Shown here: positions 1 to 6,904 of the stretch, piece by piece | Position numbering within the stretch: the stretch's first letter is position 1 | Layout: each line of letters begins with the position of its first letter | NCBI GenBank assembly: GCA_005788585.1 | Contig: SYBY01000459.1 | Coordinates: forward strand, 1-21,186 | Direction of reading: 5' to 3' | DNA from: Actinomycetota bacterium | Lineage (GTDB): Bacteria; Actinomycetota; Thermoleophilia; Solirubrobacterales; Solirubrobacteraceae | Length of the DNA: 21,186 nt | Notes under the pieces: generated by a model | The model's database searches: none | What the model saw: only the letters and a program-made list of their open reading frames with translations | Told to the model about the DNA's origin: nothing | Made by a program: the position numbers and the translations under genes

Positions 1-204
1 GGCGACGCATCCCGCGCGCCGCAGTGGATGCACGACTCGGGCCTCGAGTGGCTGCACCGCCTGATCGACGACCCGCCGCGCCTGTGGCGCCGGTACGTCA
101 AGGACGGGCTGCCGTTCGTCTTCGGCATGCTCGTCCGCTGCGCGTGGCGTGGGCGGGGCGAGCGCCGGGCGGCGCGCCGGCTGGCGCGCCACCCGGTGTC
201 CTGA
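1..204 (+). CDS. WecG/TagA/CpsF family glycosyltransferase, C-terminal end (5' partial)
   Basis: An open frame enters from the left edge and stops with TGA at 202-204, giving 67 residues. The visible part holds RAPQWMHDSGLEWLHRL followed by DDPPRLWRRY, which matches the family's usual C-terminal pattern (RAP-WM--GLEW--RL--EP-RL--RY). Members transfer N-acetylmannosaminuronic acid, N-acetylmannosamine or a related sugar to a lipid-linked intermediate when teichoic acid, enterobacterial common antigen or exopolysaccharide is made, at the inner face of the membrane. The catalytic N-terminal part lies outside the window, so substrate cannot be judged. The last residues are basic (RRAARRLARH), consistent with membrane-surface contact. 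It suggests that a polysaccharide gene cluster continues to the left. Confidence 0.8.
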   Translation, partial: GDASRAPQWMHDSGLEWLHRLIDDPPRLWRRYVKDGLPFVFGMLVRCAWRGRGERRAARRLARHPVS

Positions 205-211
205 CGGCGAA

Positions 212-955
212 TCAGCCGCGCGGGATCTCGACGACCCACGAGACCCACGGCCGGTCGCCGAAGGTCGTGTGGACCGGAATGCCGCGCGCGCCGAAGTACT
301 CGTCGACGGCGCGGCGGACGCCGAACGTGCCGCCCGGCAGGTCGCCGTCGAAGTAGTCGTGGCCGGCGAAGATCGCGCCCGGCCGCATCCGCGGGTGCCA
401 GTCGGCGAGGTCCTCGAGGACCGACTCGTAGTCGTGGCGCGCGTCGATGAACGCGAAGTCCAGCGTGCCCTCGCCGATGCGCTGCGCGCCCTCGTTGCCG
501 GTCATCCGCCAGATCTCGCTGCGCTCGCCATACGGCGCAAGCCGCTGCCGCGTTTCGGCGTAGTAGCTGTCGTGCTCGTCCTGCGTGACGTTCGAGGTGT
601 CGTAGTACTCCTCGGTCGGCGCAGCCTGCCACGGGTCGATCGAGATCAGCCGGCCGCGCCAGCTGCCGAGGATCGCCGCGGATGTCCGGCCGCGCTTGAC
701 GCCGACCTCGACACCCAGGCCGGTGAGGCCCCGGCGGTTGAGCAGGTGCCCGACCTCGTACAGGTGCGCGAGGTTGTCGAGACTCCGGCCGTAGCTGGGG
801 CGCATCGCGCGCTTGGCGGTGAAGCGCACCCCCCTGCCGACGATGTTCTGGTGCTGGATGGCGCGGACGTAGGCGCCCCGCCAGCCGCGTTCACGGGGAA
901 GGATGGCGTCGACCTTCTCGGCCCACGGGACGCCGTATGCGAGTTCTGCCGTCAT
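212..955 (-). CDS. class I SAM-dependent methyltransferase (Methyltransf_24 type)
   Basis: 247 residues from ATG at 955. The glycine-rich SAM motif is GVEVGVKRGRTS (residues 81-92). An acidic residue follows beta-2 (SIDPW, D107), then comes the post-motif DFAFIDARHDYESVLEDL (166-183) and GHDY at 198-201, where metal-dependent or sugar-modifying members often place polar ligands. This is the layout of Methyltransf_24 proteins, often found in polysaccharide or secondary-metabolite clusters. The open frame extends upstream to 1381, but that part has shadow-like composition, so I place the start at MTAELAYG. No clear Shine-Dalgarno sequence is visible. It converges with the glycosyltransferase end (7 bases apart) and diverges from the hydrolase-like gene at 1047. 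The acceptor substrate is unknown. Confidence 0.8.
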   Translation of the reverse strand: MTAELAYGVPWAEKVDAILPRERGWRGAYVRAIQHQNIVGRGVRFTAKRAMRPSYGRSLDNLAHLYEVGHLLNRRGLTGLGVEVGVKRGRTSAAILGSWRGRLISIDPWQAAPTEEYYDTSNVTQDEHDSYYAETRQRLAPYGERSEIWRMTGNEGAQRIGEGTLDFAFIDARHDYESVLEDLADWHPRMRPGAIFAGHDYFDGDLPGGTFGVRRAVDEYFGARGIPVHTTFGDRPWVSWVVEIPRG

Positions 956-1046
956 GGTCCGCGTGATGCTGGCGGTCGCCACGTGCGCCGGTGTTACGTT
1001 CTGGTTGCCCGGCCCAAGCACGGGCTCGCGCATCCGTTGCTTGGAC

Positions 1047-1952
1047 GTGACGACGCACGATGCCCGGCCCGCCGCGGCCGACGACACCGACCTGGGCTTC
1101 CACGTCGAACGCAGTCGCCCCGGCGATCCACTGCTCGTGGCGTTCGGCGGCATGGCGGGCGCGGGGAATCCCACGCTCTTCGAGTTCGGTCGCCTCACCC
1201 GCGATGTGCCGTCCCAGCGATGCCTGCTGCGCGACCACCAGCGCGCGTGGTACCACCACGGCGTGCGCGGTGCGGGCGACGACCTCGCATCGGTCGAACG
1301 GCTCCTGCGGCGGGTGGTCGACGAGACGCAGCCCGAGCGGATCGTGATGGTCGGCGTCTCGACGGGCGGGTACGCCGCCATGCTGTTCGGTCACCGCGTC
1401 GGCGCGGATGTGGTCCACGCGTTCTCACCCCAGACGTTCCTCGATCCCGTGCTCCGGCGTCGCCACCGCGAGCCGCGCTGGTCCGCTGAGACCGCGGCGC
1501 TCATGGCGTCCGGTCGCGCCGACACCACCGCACTGGACCTGGCCGTCGCGCTGCGGACGCCGACTGCCGATCGTGTCCCGGCCATCCACCTCTGGTACTG
1601 CCCGAGCGAGCAGCCCGACGCGGTGCACGCCACGCACGTGATCGAGGTTCCGGCCGTCACGCTGCACTGCGTCCCGCACGGGGACCACCTCCTCGTCAAG
1701 TGGCTGCGCGACGAAGGTCATCTCATCCCGATCCTGGCGTCGGCACTCGCGGGCGACCCCCGCCGGCCATCCCGGACGAGATCGCGCCACGCCTGCGTGC
1801 GAAGACCGATCAGCTCTACCTGCTGCGGCGGCGCTGGTGGATGCTCAAGCACCGCCGCCGCGCCCGGCAGGCGCGCTGACCGCTCAGCCGGACGTCCCGG
1901 CGCGGCGGTGACGCACCTGCCACCACCGGCGACGTGCGATCCACGCTGCTGA
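1047..1952 (+). CDS. alpha/beta-hydrolase-like protein, frameshifted near the C-terminus
   Basis: This is a paralogue of the gene at 1884-2711. The likely start is GTG at 1047 (VTTHDARP), aligning with the paralogue's GTG; TTG at 1041 is an alternative. The core has VAFGGMAGAGN, LLRDHQRAWYHHGVRG, the nucleophile-elbow-like GVSTGGYAAM and a C-terminal HGDHLLVKWLRD that could supply the catalytic His. After LASALAGD (about 1752) the frame as written runs on through low-complexity sequence to 1952. One missing C in the C tract at 1755-1759 would restore a second frame (PAIPDEIAPRLRAK..., then LRRRWWMLKHRR) that ends at 1879 and resembles the paralogue's tail. So the original gene was probably 1047-1879. 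The hydrolase core is intact. The substrate is unknown; surface-polysaccharide chemistry is a guess from context. Confidence 0.65.
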   Translation: MTTHDARPAAADDTDLGFHVERSRPGDPLLVAFGGMAGAGNPTLFEFGRLTRDVPSQRCLLRDHQRAWYHHGVRGAGDDLASVERLLRRVVDETQPERIVMVGVSTGGYAAMLFGHRVGADVVHAFSPQTFLDPVLRRRHREPRWSAETAALMASGRADTTALDLAVALRTPTADRVPAIHLWYCPSEQPDAVHATHVIEVPAVTLHCVPHGDHLLVKWLRDEGHLIPILASALAGDPRRPSRTRSRHACVRRPISSTCCGGAGGCSSTAAAPGRRADRSAGRPGAAVTHLPPPATCDPRC

Positions 1953-2711
1953 TGGCCGAGCGCGTAGCACGGGGTCGATCTCGCCGGGCCGCCGCCCCGG
2001 GTCGGTCCCGGCCAGGGCGCTCTCGACGATCGGATCGAGGTGTCCCACGTCGCGCAGCCAGCGCACGATGTGGTGCCCGCCCTCGGGGAACGCGTGCAGT
2101 CTCACCCCCGGGACCTCGGCCACGTGGGTGGCGTGGACGACGTCCTCCTGCTCGACGACGTCGTACCAGAGGTGGTGCACCGTCCGGCTCGGCCGCGCGG
2201 AGAGGATGGGGACCAGGTCGCCGAAGCGCTCGTCGTAGCCGCCGGACGCCACGAGGCTGTCGACCTCGCGCCGCCAGCGCGGCTCGCGATGGCGCCGCCG
2301 GAGCACGGGATCGATGAAGGTCTGCGGCGCGAAGGCGTGGACGACGTCGGCGTCGATCCGGTGGCCGAGCAGCATCGCCGCGAACCCACCCGCCGACGCG
2401 CCCACGACGACCACCCTGCTGGGCCGGGCGTCCGCCACGATCTCGCGCAGCCGCCCCTCGACCGCGACCAGGTCGTCTCCGATGCCGCGGACGCCACGGT
2501 GGTACCAGGCCCGGTGATGGTCGCGCAGGAGGGCACGCTGTGCTCCGAGCCGACTGGTGAAGCGCGCGAACTCGAACGCCGGCTGGTTGCCCCGCTCGGC
2601 GAGTCCGCCGAACGCGATGACGAGCGGCTCGCCGGGTGCCGAGAGGTCGAGCTGGACGCCGAGCGCCTCGTCGTCATCGAGCTGGACGGGCGGCGGCTGG
2701 ACCGTGGACAC
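1884..2711 (-). CDS. alpha/beta-hydrolase-like protein, intact paralogue
   Basis: 275 residues from GTG at 2711 (VSTVQPPPVQ). The frame is open up to 2924, but the part upstream of 2711 lacks a better start and has no counterpart in the paralogue. Visible features are VIAFGGLAERGN (31-42), LLRDHHRAWYHRGVRG (61-76), the elbow-like GASAGG (S107 as likely nucleophile), FAPQTFIDPVLRRRHREPRW, and FPEGGHHIVRWLRD (208-221) with a candidate catalytic His at 213 or 214. The basic tail ends RRRWWQVRHRRAG. There is no signal peptide. It faces its paralogue tail to tail. I do not recognise a characterised function; the fold assignment rests on the GxSxGG motif and the spacing to the C-terminal His. Confidence 0.7.
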   Translation of the reverse strand: MSTVQPPPVQLDDDEALGVQLDLSAPGEPLVIAFGGLAERGNQPAFEFARFTSRLGAQRALLRDHHRAWYHRGVRGIGDDLVAVEGRLREIVADARPSRVVVVGASAGGFAAMLLGHRIDADVVHAFAPQTFIDPVLRRRHREPRWRREVDSLVASGGYDERFGDLVPILSARPSRTVHHLWYDVVEQEDVVHATHVAEVPGVRLHAFPEGGHHIVRWLRDVGHLDPIVESALAGTDPGRRPGEIDPVLRARPSAAWIARRRWWQVRHRRAGTSG

Positions 2712-2893
2712 AGCGGCGATGGTAGTCGCGCACCGGGCGATCGTCGGCGGTGTTTCACCACCTGAGAACAACTTGTCCGATCGCGTGCAAGAACCTTGGC
2801 GGTCGCACCGTTCTCCTGTCAGACGTCTGTACCGCTCCACCGTCCGCGTGCGCTCTCGACGATGGTGGGGCCCAGCACCAAAAGGACCGCCAC
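2712..2893. other. intergenic region between divergent genes
   Basis: A 182-base gap lies between the hydrolase-like gene (leftward) and the secreted protein (rightward). It must hold both promoters. I could not pick a convincing -35/-10 pair, and I see no strong hairpin or repeat. It is somewhat less GC-rich than the flanking genes around 2755-2800. Confidence 0.4.
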
Positions 2894-3853
2894 ATGCTTC
2901 GAGCCCGTCTCCTTGCGCCTGCACTGGCGCTCACCGCGATTGCCGTCGTCCCCGCAGGGGCGTCTGCTGACCTCACGGTGCCCGAGACGCTGTTGCTCGA
3001 CAGCTACAGCCCGGCGAACGTGGGGTTCTCCGGCCCGGTGACCACCGCCGAGCCGCTCACGGCCGGGACGGCCTACGTCGCCGAAGTGCGGGGCACCTAC
3101 TCGCGCTACCAGCCGAGGCTCATGGCGGCATCGTCCGCTGACCACCTGCTGTGCGGCACGCCGGAGGACGAGCCGCAGACGCCGTCGCCCGGCCGCCCGG
3201 TGAGCCGAGTCGGCGTCGACGCGGAGTTCCTGTTCGCCCGGGTCAACCAGACGACGTGCACCGCCGGGAAGCCCGCCGGGTTCTTCCAGGCGAACACGGG
3301 CTCGGGCTTCAGCCACCCCACCGCCAACGGCGCGCCGTTCGCCGCGGCCGCCGCCGGGCACGCCTACACCTACGTGCTCCAGGGCCAGGGTCAGCCGGTC
3401 AGCTTCCGCATCACCGACTCCGAGACGCGCGACAACAACGGCGTGCTGACCATCGTCGTGCGGCAGGCCACACCCGCCGAGATCGCCGGTGCGACCCCGC
3501 CGCAGACGCCCCTCGCGGAGACAGCGGCCGCGGCCGGTGCCGCCGGGCTCATCGCCGGTCCGGCGCCGAAGGCGTGCGTGAGCCGGCGGAGCTTCCGCAT
3601 CCGCATCCGCTCCTACCGCAAGGACCCCGTGCGCACCGCGACCGTGCGGGTGAACGGCAAGACCGTCAAGGTGGTTCGCGCGAAGATCAACGGCGTCACG
3701 CGCACCGTGAGCACGGTCGATCTCCGCGGCCTGCCGGCGGGCCGTGCGACGGTGCAGATCACCGCGCGCCTGCGCTCGGGCAAGATCCAGAACGGTGTCC
3801 GGCGCTACCAGACCTGCAAGCCCAAGCGCGCCGGGGGCACGCCGAAGCTGTAG
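2894..3853 (+). CDS. secreted protein with Cys-bounded basic C-terminal module
   Basis: 319 residues. ATG at 2894 is preceded by a good ribosome site (AAAGGA at 2881-2886, 7 bases away). Residues 1-25 form a signal peptide (MLRARLLAPALALTAIAVV, cleavage after AGASA), so the product is exported. Residues 26 to about 190 form a beta-rich domain, with Cys at DHLLCGTPEDE and TTCTAGK that may pair. The C-terminal module starts at C228 (ACVSRRSFRIRIRSYR), runs through TATVRVNGKTVKVVR and VDLRGLPAGRATVQI, and ends with YQTC at 305-308. Similar Ig-like, Arg-rich modules framed by two Cys are, as far as I know, common at the ends of surface proteins in Solirubrobacterales. There is no sortase signal or membrane anchor, and the function is unknown. 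Confidence 0.8.
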   Translation: MLRARLLAPALALTAIAVVPAGASADLTVPETLLLDSYSPANVGFSGPVTTAEPLTAGTAYVAEVRGTYSRYQPRLMAASSADHLLCGTPEDEPQTPSPGRPVSRVGVDAEFLFARVNQTTCTAGKPAGFFQANTGSGFSHPTANGAPFAAAAAGHAYTYVLQGQGQPVSFRITDSETRDNNGVLTIVVRQATPAEIAGATPPQTPLAETAAAAGAAGLIAGPAPKACVSRRSFRIRIRSYRKDPVRTATVRVNGKTVKVVRAKINGVTRTVSTVDLRGLPAGRATVQITARLRSGKIQNGVRRYQTCKPKRAGGTPKL

Positions 3854-3876
3854 CCGGCGGCGTAGGGTTCCGGTCC

Positions 3877-4668
3877 GTGCCCTACGACGCCTTCGGCAAC
3901 GAGATCAAGCAGTCCGACCCGCTTGCGGGTCTCGGCTCCCCGACCGGCGGGCCGTCCGGCATCCCGGGCGGGCCGAAGCGCCGCGGGCCGGGCGCGGCGA
4001 TCGCGGTCGCGGTCGGCGTGCTGGTCGTCATCGGCATCGCGGTCGGGCTGTTCGTCCTGGGGACGACGGACTCGGACACCAAGAGCACCGGGTCGACGTT
4101 CACCATCAACTCCGACACGCCGGAGCCCGACGCGCCGGTTGCACAGGCCGAAGAGCCGGTCGCTGAGGCCGATCCCGAACCCGAGCCTGACCCCGAGACC
4201 CCGGCATCCGCCGAGCCGCCCGCGCCCGTCGAACCGCCGACGGGCCTGCAGCCCGGCTCGCTGCTGCGCCGTGCCAACCTCCAGGTCGCCCTGCAGCGCC
4301 TGCGCGAGGAGGCGAAGGGCCGGCCGCGCTCCGTGCGGGTCGAGGCGCTGCGCGTCGACGCGCAGGTCGTCCTCAACGATGGCCGGCTGCGCAACGCACA
4401 GGCGACGTGGGACGGCGAGGTGCGCGTGATCAGCACCACGCCGACGCCCATCGGCGGACTCGAGACGTTCTCCTGGTCGGCCGTGGACCCGGCCGCCATG
4501 CCGAGGCTCGTCCGCAGCGCGTCCGGCCGGGCGCGCAAGCCGGCGTCGTCGTTCAACTACGCCGTGCTCAACGACGCGTCTGGGTTGCGGTGGGTGGCGT
4601 TCCTGAAGACGGGTGAGGCGTTCATCGCGTCACCCGGCGGCAGCATCCAGCGGCAGATCAGCGGCTGA
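3877..4668 (+). CDS. single-pass membrane protein with Pro/Glu-rich linker
   Basis: 263 residues from GTG at 3877 (MPYDAFGNEI after initiation), 23 bases after the secreted-protein stop, so it is probably co-transcribed. Residues 1-37 are cytoplasmic and Gly/Pro-rich (GSPTGGPSGIPGGPKRRG), ending in a positive cluster. Residues 39-62 are one transmembrane helix (AIAVAVGVLVVIGIAVGLFV). Residues 75-125 are an acidic, Pro-rich spacer (EPEPDPETPASAEPPAP). Residues 126-263 are a small folded domain outside the membrane (LLRRANLQVALQRLREEAKG ... FNYAVLNDASGLRWVAFLKTGEAF). The layout is that of a membrane-tethered periplasmic or wall-space protein. The end domain is not one I recognise; the FSWSAVDPAAMPRLV stretch may be a useful search seed. 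Confidence 0.75.
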   Translation: MPYDAFGNEIKQSDPLAGLGSPTGGPSGIPGGPKRRGPGAAIAVAVGVLVVIGIAVGLFVLGTTDSDTKSTGSTFTINSDTPEPDAPVAQAEEPVAEADPEPEPDPETPASAEPPAPVEPPTGLQPGSLLRRANLQVALQRLREEAKGRPRSVRVEALRVDAQVVLNDGRLRNAQATWDGEVRVISTTPTPIGGLETFSWSAVDPAAMPRLVRSASGRARKPASSFNYAVLNDASGLRWVAFLKTGEAFIASPGGSIQRQISG

Positions 4669-4684
4669 ACCGGTCGCCGTGCGG

Positions 4685-4715
4685 TATGCATGCATATTGC
4701 TAGCATCGCATGCAT
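4685..4715. promoter_or_regulatory. palindromic operator of the toxin-antitoxin pair
   Basis: A perfect 12-base palindrome, TATGCATGCATA, occupies 4685-4696. A second copy of its core (GCATGCAT, 4708-4715) overlaps the antitoxin start codon. The centres are about 20-22 bases apart, roughly two helical turns, as expected for cooperative binding of a ribbon-helix-helix antitoxin. Possible -10 elements are TAGCAT (4701-4706), which would give a nearly leaderless message, or CATATT (4694-4699). The AT-richness stands out locally. Confidence 0.65.
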
Positions 4716-4938
4716 GACGAATGTGCAGGTTCGCGGCGTGCCGGAAGACGTGCACCGTCGGCTGCGCTCCCAGGCCGCGCTCTCGGGCCAGTCACTGAAC
4801 GAGTATCTCCTGGCGCGGATGACCGAGCTCGCCAGCGTCCCGACGATCGGCGAGCTCGCAGAGCGCATCCGGGAGCAAAGCCCGTACGCAGGTCCGTCCA
4901 GCGCCGCCGCGATCCGCGCCGAGCGCGACGCGCGCTGA
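4714..4938 (+). CDS. FitA/VapB-type ribbon-helix-helix antitoxin
   Basis: 74 residues. The N-terminus (MTNVQVRGVPEDVHRRLRSQ, then ALSGQSLNEYLLARM) is the ribbon-helix-helix DNA-binding fold of FitA-like antitoxins, with the beta strand TNVQVRGV and the helix-turn-helix around SGQSLNEY. The C-terminal part (TIGELAERIREQ ... AAAIRAERDAR) would wrap the toxin and block its active site. I chose ATG at 4714 because the protein then starts at the family's usual position; ATG at 4690 adds only MHIASIAC. There is no upstream Shine-Dalgarno sequence. The toxin starts 2 bases after this stop, so the two are translationally coupled. The complex probably represses its own promoter through the palindromes at 4685-4715. 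Confidence 0.88.
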   Translation: MTNVQVRGVPEDVHRRLRSQAALSGQSLNEYLLARMTELASVPTIGELAERIREQSPYAGPSSAAAIRAERDAR

Positions 4939-4939
4939 G

Positions 4940-5350
4940 GTGCTCGTCGTCGACGCGAGCGTGGCGGTCGACTTCCTGCTGGGTCGCCCCTCCACCCTGG
5001 CCGCCGTCAGCGAGGAGATGGCCGGACGCGAGCACGAGCCGTGGCACGTGCCGGAGGTGCTGGAGCTCGAGGCGCTCAGCGCGCTGCGCCGCCTCGCGCG
5101 GACCGGCGAGATCACCGAGGAGCGCGCCGCCGGGGCGGTCTCCGATCTCGGTCGCCTGCGTGCGGTGCGCTATCCCCACGCCCCGCTGCGCGCACGCGTC
5201 TGGAGCCTTCGCGACGAGCTCACCCCGTATGACGCTGCCTACGTCGCGCTCGCCGAAGGGTTGGATGCCAGGCTGCTCACGGCTGACGCCGGGCTGGCGG
5301 CGCGCGGCGGCACGCACCTTGGCCCGTCGCGGGTCCGCCACGTCGCGTAG
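4940..5350 (+). CDS. vapC: VapC/FitB-type PIN-domain ribonuclease toxin
   Basis: 136 residues from GTG at 4940, one base after the antitoxin stop. The PIN-domain acidic residues are in place: D5 (VVDASVAVDFL), E44 (in LELEALSALRRL), D98 (TPYDAAYVALAEGL) and D116 (LLTADAGLA). They would bind Mg or Mn and cleave RNA, in this family usually tRNA or rRNA at specific sites. Length is normal for VapC and no key residue is missing, so the toxin should be active when free of its antitoxin. The pair lies exactly between the surface-protein genes and the arsenic island. This could reflect stabilisation of a mobile segment or simple chance. Confidence 0.9.
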   Translation: MLVVDASVAVDFLLGRPSTLAAVSEEMAGREHEPWHVPEVLELEALSALRRLARTGEITEERAAGAVSDLGRLRAVRYPHAPLRARVWSLRDELTPYDAAYVALAEGLDARLLTADAGLAARGGTHLGPSRVRHVA

Positions 5351-5393
5351 CCGCCAGGCCGCGCGCGACACCTCCCTCGGACGCGTGACCTGA

Positions 5394-6491
5394 TCAGGAC
5401 GAGGCCTGGGTCAGTGCGCTCGCTGGACCACGATCCCCGAACCACCGCCGCCCCAGCCACAGCGCCACGTACACCAGCCCCACCAGCACCGGCACCTCGA
5501 TCAGCGGTCCGACCACCCCGGCAAGCGCCTGCCCCGATGTCGCCCCGAACACGCCGACCGCCACAGCGATCGCCAGCTCGAAGTTGTTCGACGCCGCGGT
5601 GAACGACAGCGATGCCGTCTTCGCGTACCCGAGCCCCAGCGCGTGCCCGGCCGCGAACGCCACGAAGAACATGATCAGGAAGTAGATGAGCAGCGGCACC
5701 GCGATGAGCGCGACGTCGAGCGGGTTGCTCGTGATCGCGTCGCCCTGGATGGCGAACAGCATCACGATCGTGAACAGCAGCCCGTAGAGCGCGAACGGCC
5801 CGATCCGCGGCAGGAACTCCTCTGCGTACCAAGCGTCTCCACGCCGGGCGATGCCGATGCGCCGCGTCAGATATCCGGCGGCGAGCGGGATGCCGAGGAA
5901 GATCAGCACCGTTCGTGCGACCTCCCACATCGAGACCTCGAAGCCCTGGGTGTCGAGCCCGAGCAGATCGGGCAGCGCGGTCAGATAGAACCAGCCGAGC
6001 AGCGAGTACGCGACGATCTGGAAGAGCGAGTTGATGGCGACCAGGAGCGCCGTGGCCTCGCTGTCGCCGCAGGCCAGGTCGCTCCAGATGAGCACCATCG
6101 CGATGCACCGCGCGAGCCCGACGATGATCAGGCCGGTACGGAACTCGGGGTGGTCGGCGAGGAACAGCCACGCCAGCGCGAACATCAGCAGCGGCCCGAC
6201 GATCCAGTTGAGGATCAGCGACGCCCACAGCATCCGCCGTTCGCCCGTCAGCCGGCCGAGTTCCTCGTAGCGAACCTTCGCGAGGACCGGGTACATCATG
6301 AGCAGCAGGCCGAGGGCGATCGGCAGCGAGACGGTGCCGATCCGCAGCGCGTCGAGCGCGTCGTCGAATCCGGGGACCAGCGCACCGAGCGCGAGGCCCG
6401 CGGCCATCGCCAGGACGATCCAGAGCGGGAGCCAGCGGTCGAGCGTGGAGAGCCGGCCGACGACGGGATCGGCCGCGGTGGGCGTGCTCAC
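5394..6491 (-). CDS. acr3: ACR3-family arsenite efflux carrier
   Basis: 365 residues with about ten membrane helices. GTG at 6491 overlaps the OsmC stop in a GTGA (6488-6491), which fixes the start. The hallmark Cys is in GLARCIAMVLIW (C129). The conserved acidic residue is in the NNFELAIAVAVGVFG segment (E305), which together with the Cys is needed for arsenite transport in studied ACR3 proteins. The protein extrudes As(OH)3, coupled to the proton gradient, across the cytoplasmic membrane. It is the last gene of the leftward GAPDH-ArsJ-OsmC-ACR3 operon, so arsenite and arsenate routes are expressed together. Its 3' end lies 43 bases from the converging toxin gene; I see no strong terminator hairpin there. 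Confidence 0.93.
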   Translation of the reverse strand: MSTPTAADPVVGRLSTLDRWLPLWIVLAMAAGLALGALVPGFDDALDALRIGTVSLPIALGLLLMMYPVLAKVRYEELGRLTGERRMLWASLILNWIVGPLLMFALAWLFLADHPEFRTGLIIVGLARCIAMVLIWSDLACGDSEATALLVAINSLFQIVAYSLLGWFYLTALPDLLGLDTQGFEVSMWEVARTVLIFLGIPLAAGYLTRRIGIARRGDAWYAEEFLPRIGPFALYGLLFTIVMLFAIQGDAITSNPLDVALIAVPLLIYFLIMFFVAFAAGHALGLGYAKTASLSFTAASNNFELAIAVAVGVFGATSGQALAGVVGPLIEVPVLVGLVYVALWLGRRWFGDRGPASALTQASS

Positions 6492-6895
6492 ACGACGACC
6501 TTCCCGCTCACGTCGCAGGCAGCGGCAAGCGTGTTGTAGACGGTCCCGTACTTCGTCAGATTGCGCTCGAGCAGATCGACGCGCGCGGGCGGCTCGTCGG
6601 TCACGAGCGTGAGCGTCCAGCGGATCGCGACGAATCGCGGGGGCGACTGCTGGCGTTCTGCGGTGACCTCGACCGAGGCGCCAGCCTGACGGAACTCCAG
6701 GATCTCGCTGAAGCGCTCGACGTTCTTCAGCAAGCAGGCCGCGAACGCGCTGCACAGGAGCTCCGCGGGACCGGGCAGCTCGTCGCCCATCGCCGGCGCG
6801 CTGTCGAAGCGGATCGTGGACTGCTTCGCGGTGATCTCCGAGACGCCGGGTGCTGTGATCCGTGCGTGCACGGTGTAGGCGGTGGTATCGGCCAT
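6488..6895 (-). CDS. OsmC/Ohr-family thiol peroxidase embedded in the arsenic operon
   Basis: 135 residues, ATG at 6895, 9 bases after the ArsJ stop; its own stop overlaps the ACR3 start. The family's two redox cysteines are present: C54 in FAACLLKNVERF and C127 in ACDVSGKVVV. A further Cys (C48, ELLCSAF) sits one to two helix turns before C54. OsmC and Ohr proteins reduce organic hydroperoxides with electrons from lipoyl or small thiols. Tight coupling on both sides indicates a role in the arsenic response. It could repair oxidative damage caused by arsenite, or act on thiol-bound arsenicals through the extra Cys; both are inferences. Other OsmC-like proteins of this small size have no known peroxidase activity, so the reaction remains open. 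Confidence 0.85.
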   Translation of the reverse strand: MADTTAYTVHARITAPGVSEITAKQSTIRFDSAPAMGDELPGPAELLCSAFAACLLKNVERFSEILEFRQAGASVEVTAERQQSPPRFVAIRWTLTLVTDEPPARVDLLERNLTKYGTVYNTLAAACDVSGKVVV

Positions 6896-6904
6896 CAGCG
6901 GAGG

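Noticed and set aside
149..1489. Long open frame on the plus strand across the methyltransferase and hydrolase genes
   Set aside because: It is antisense or out of frame to two recognisable genes and has the Arg/Asp/Ala-rich composition typical of shadows in GC-rich DNA.
1750..1765. Programmed ribosomal frameshift in the hydrolase-like gene
   Set aside because: The C tract would need a -1 slip, but I see no slippery heptamer plus stimulatory structure, and the paralogue is read in one frame. An indel is simpler.
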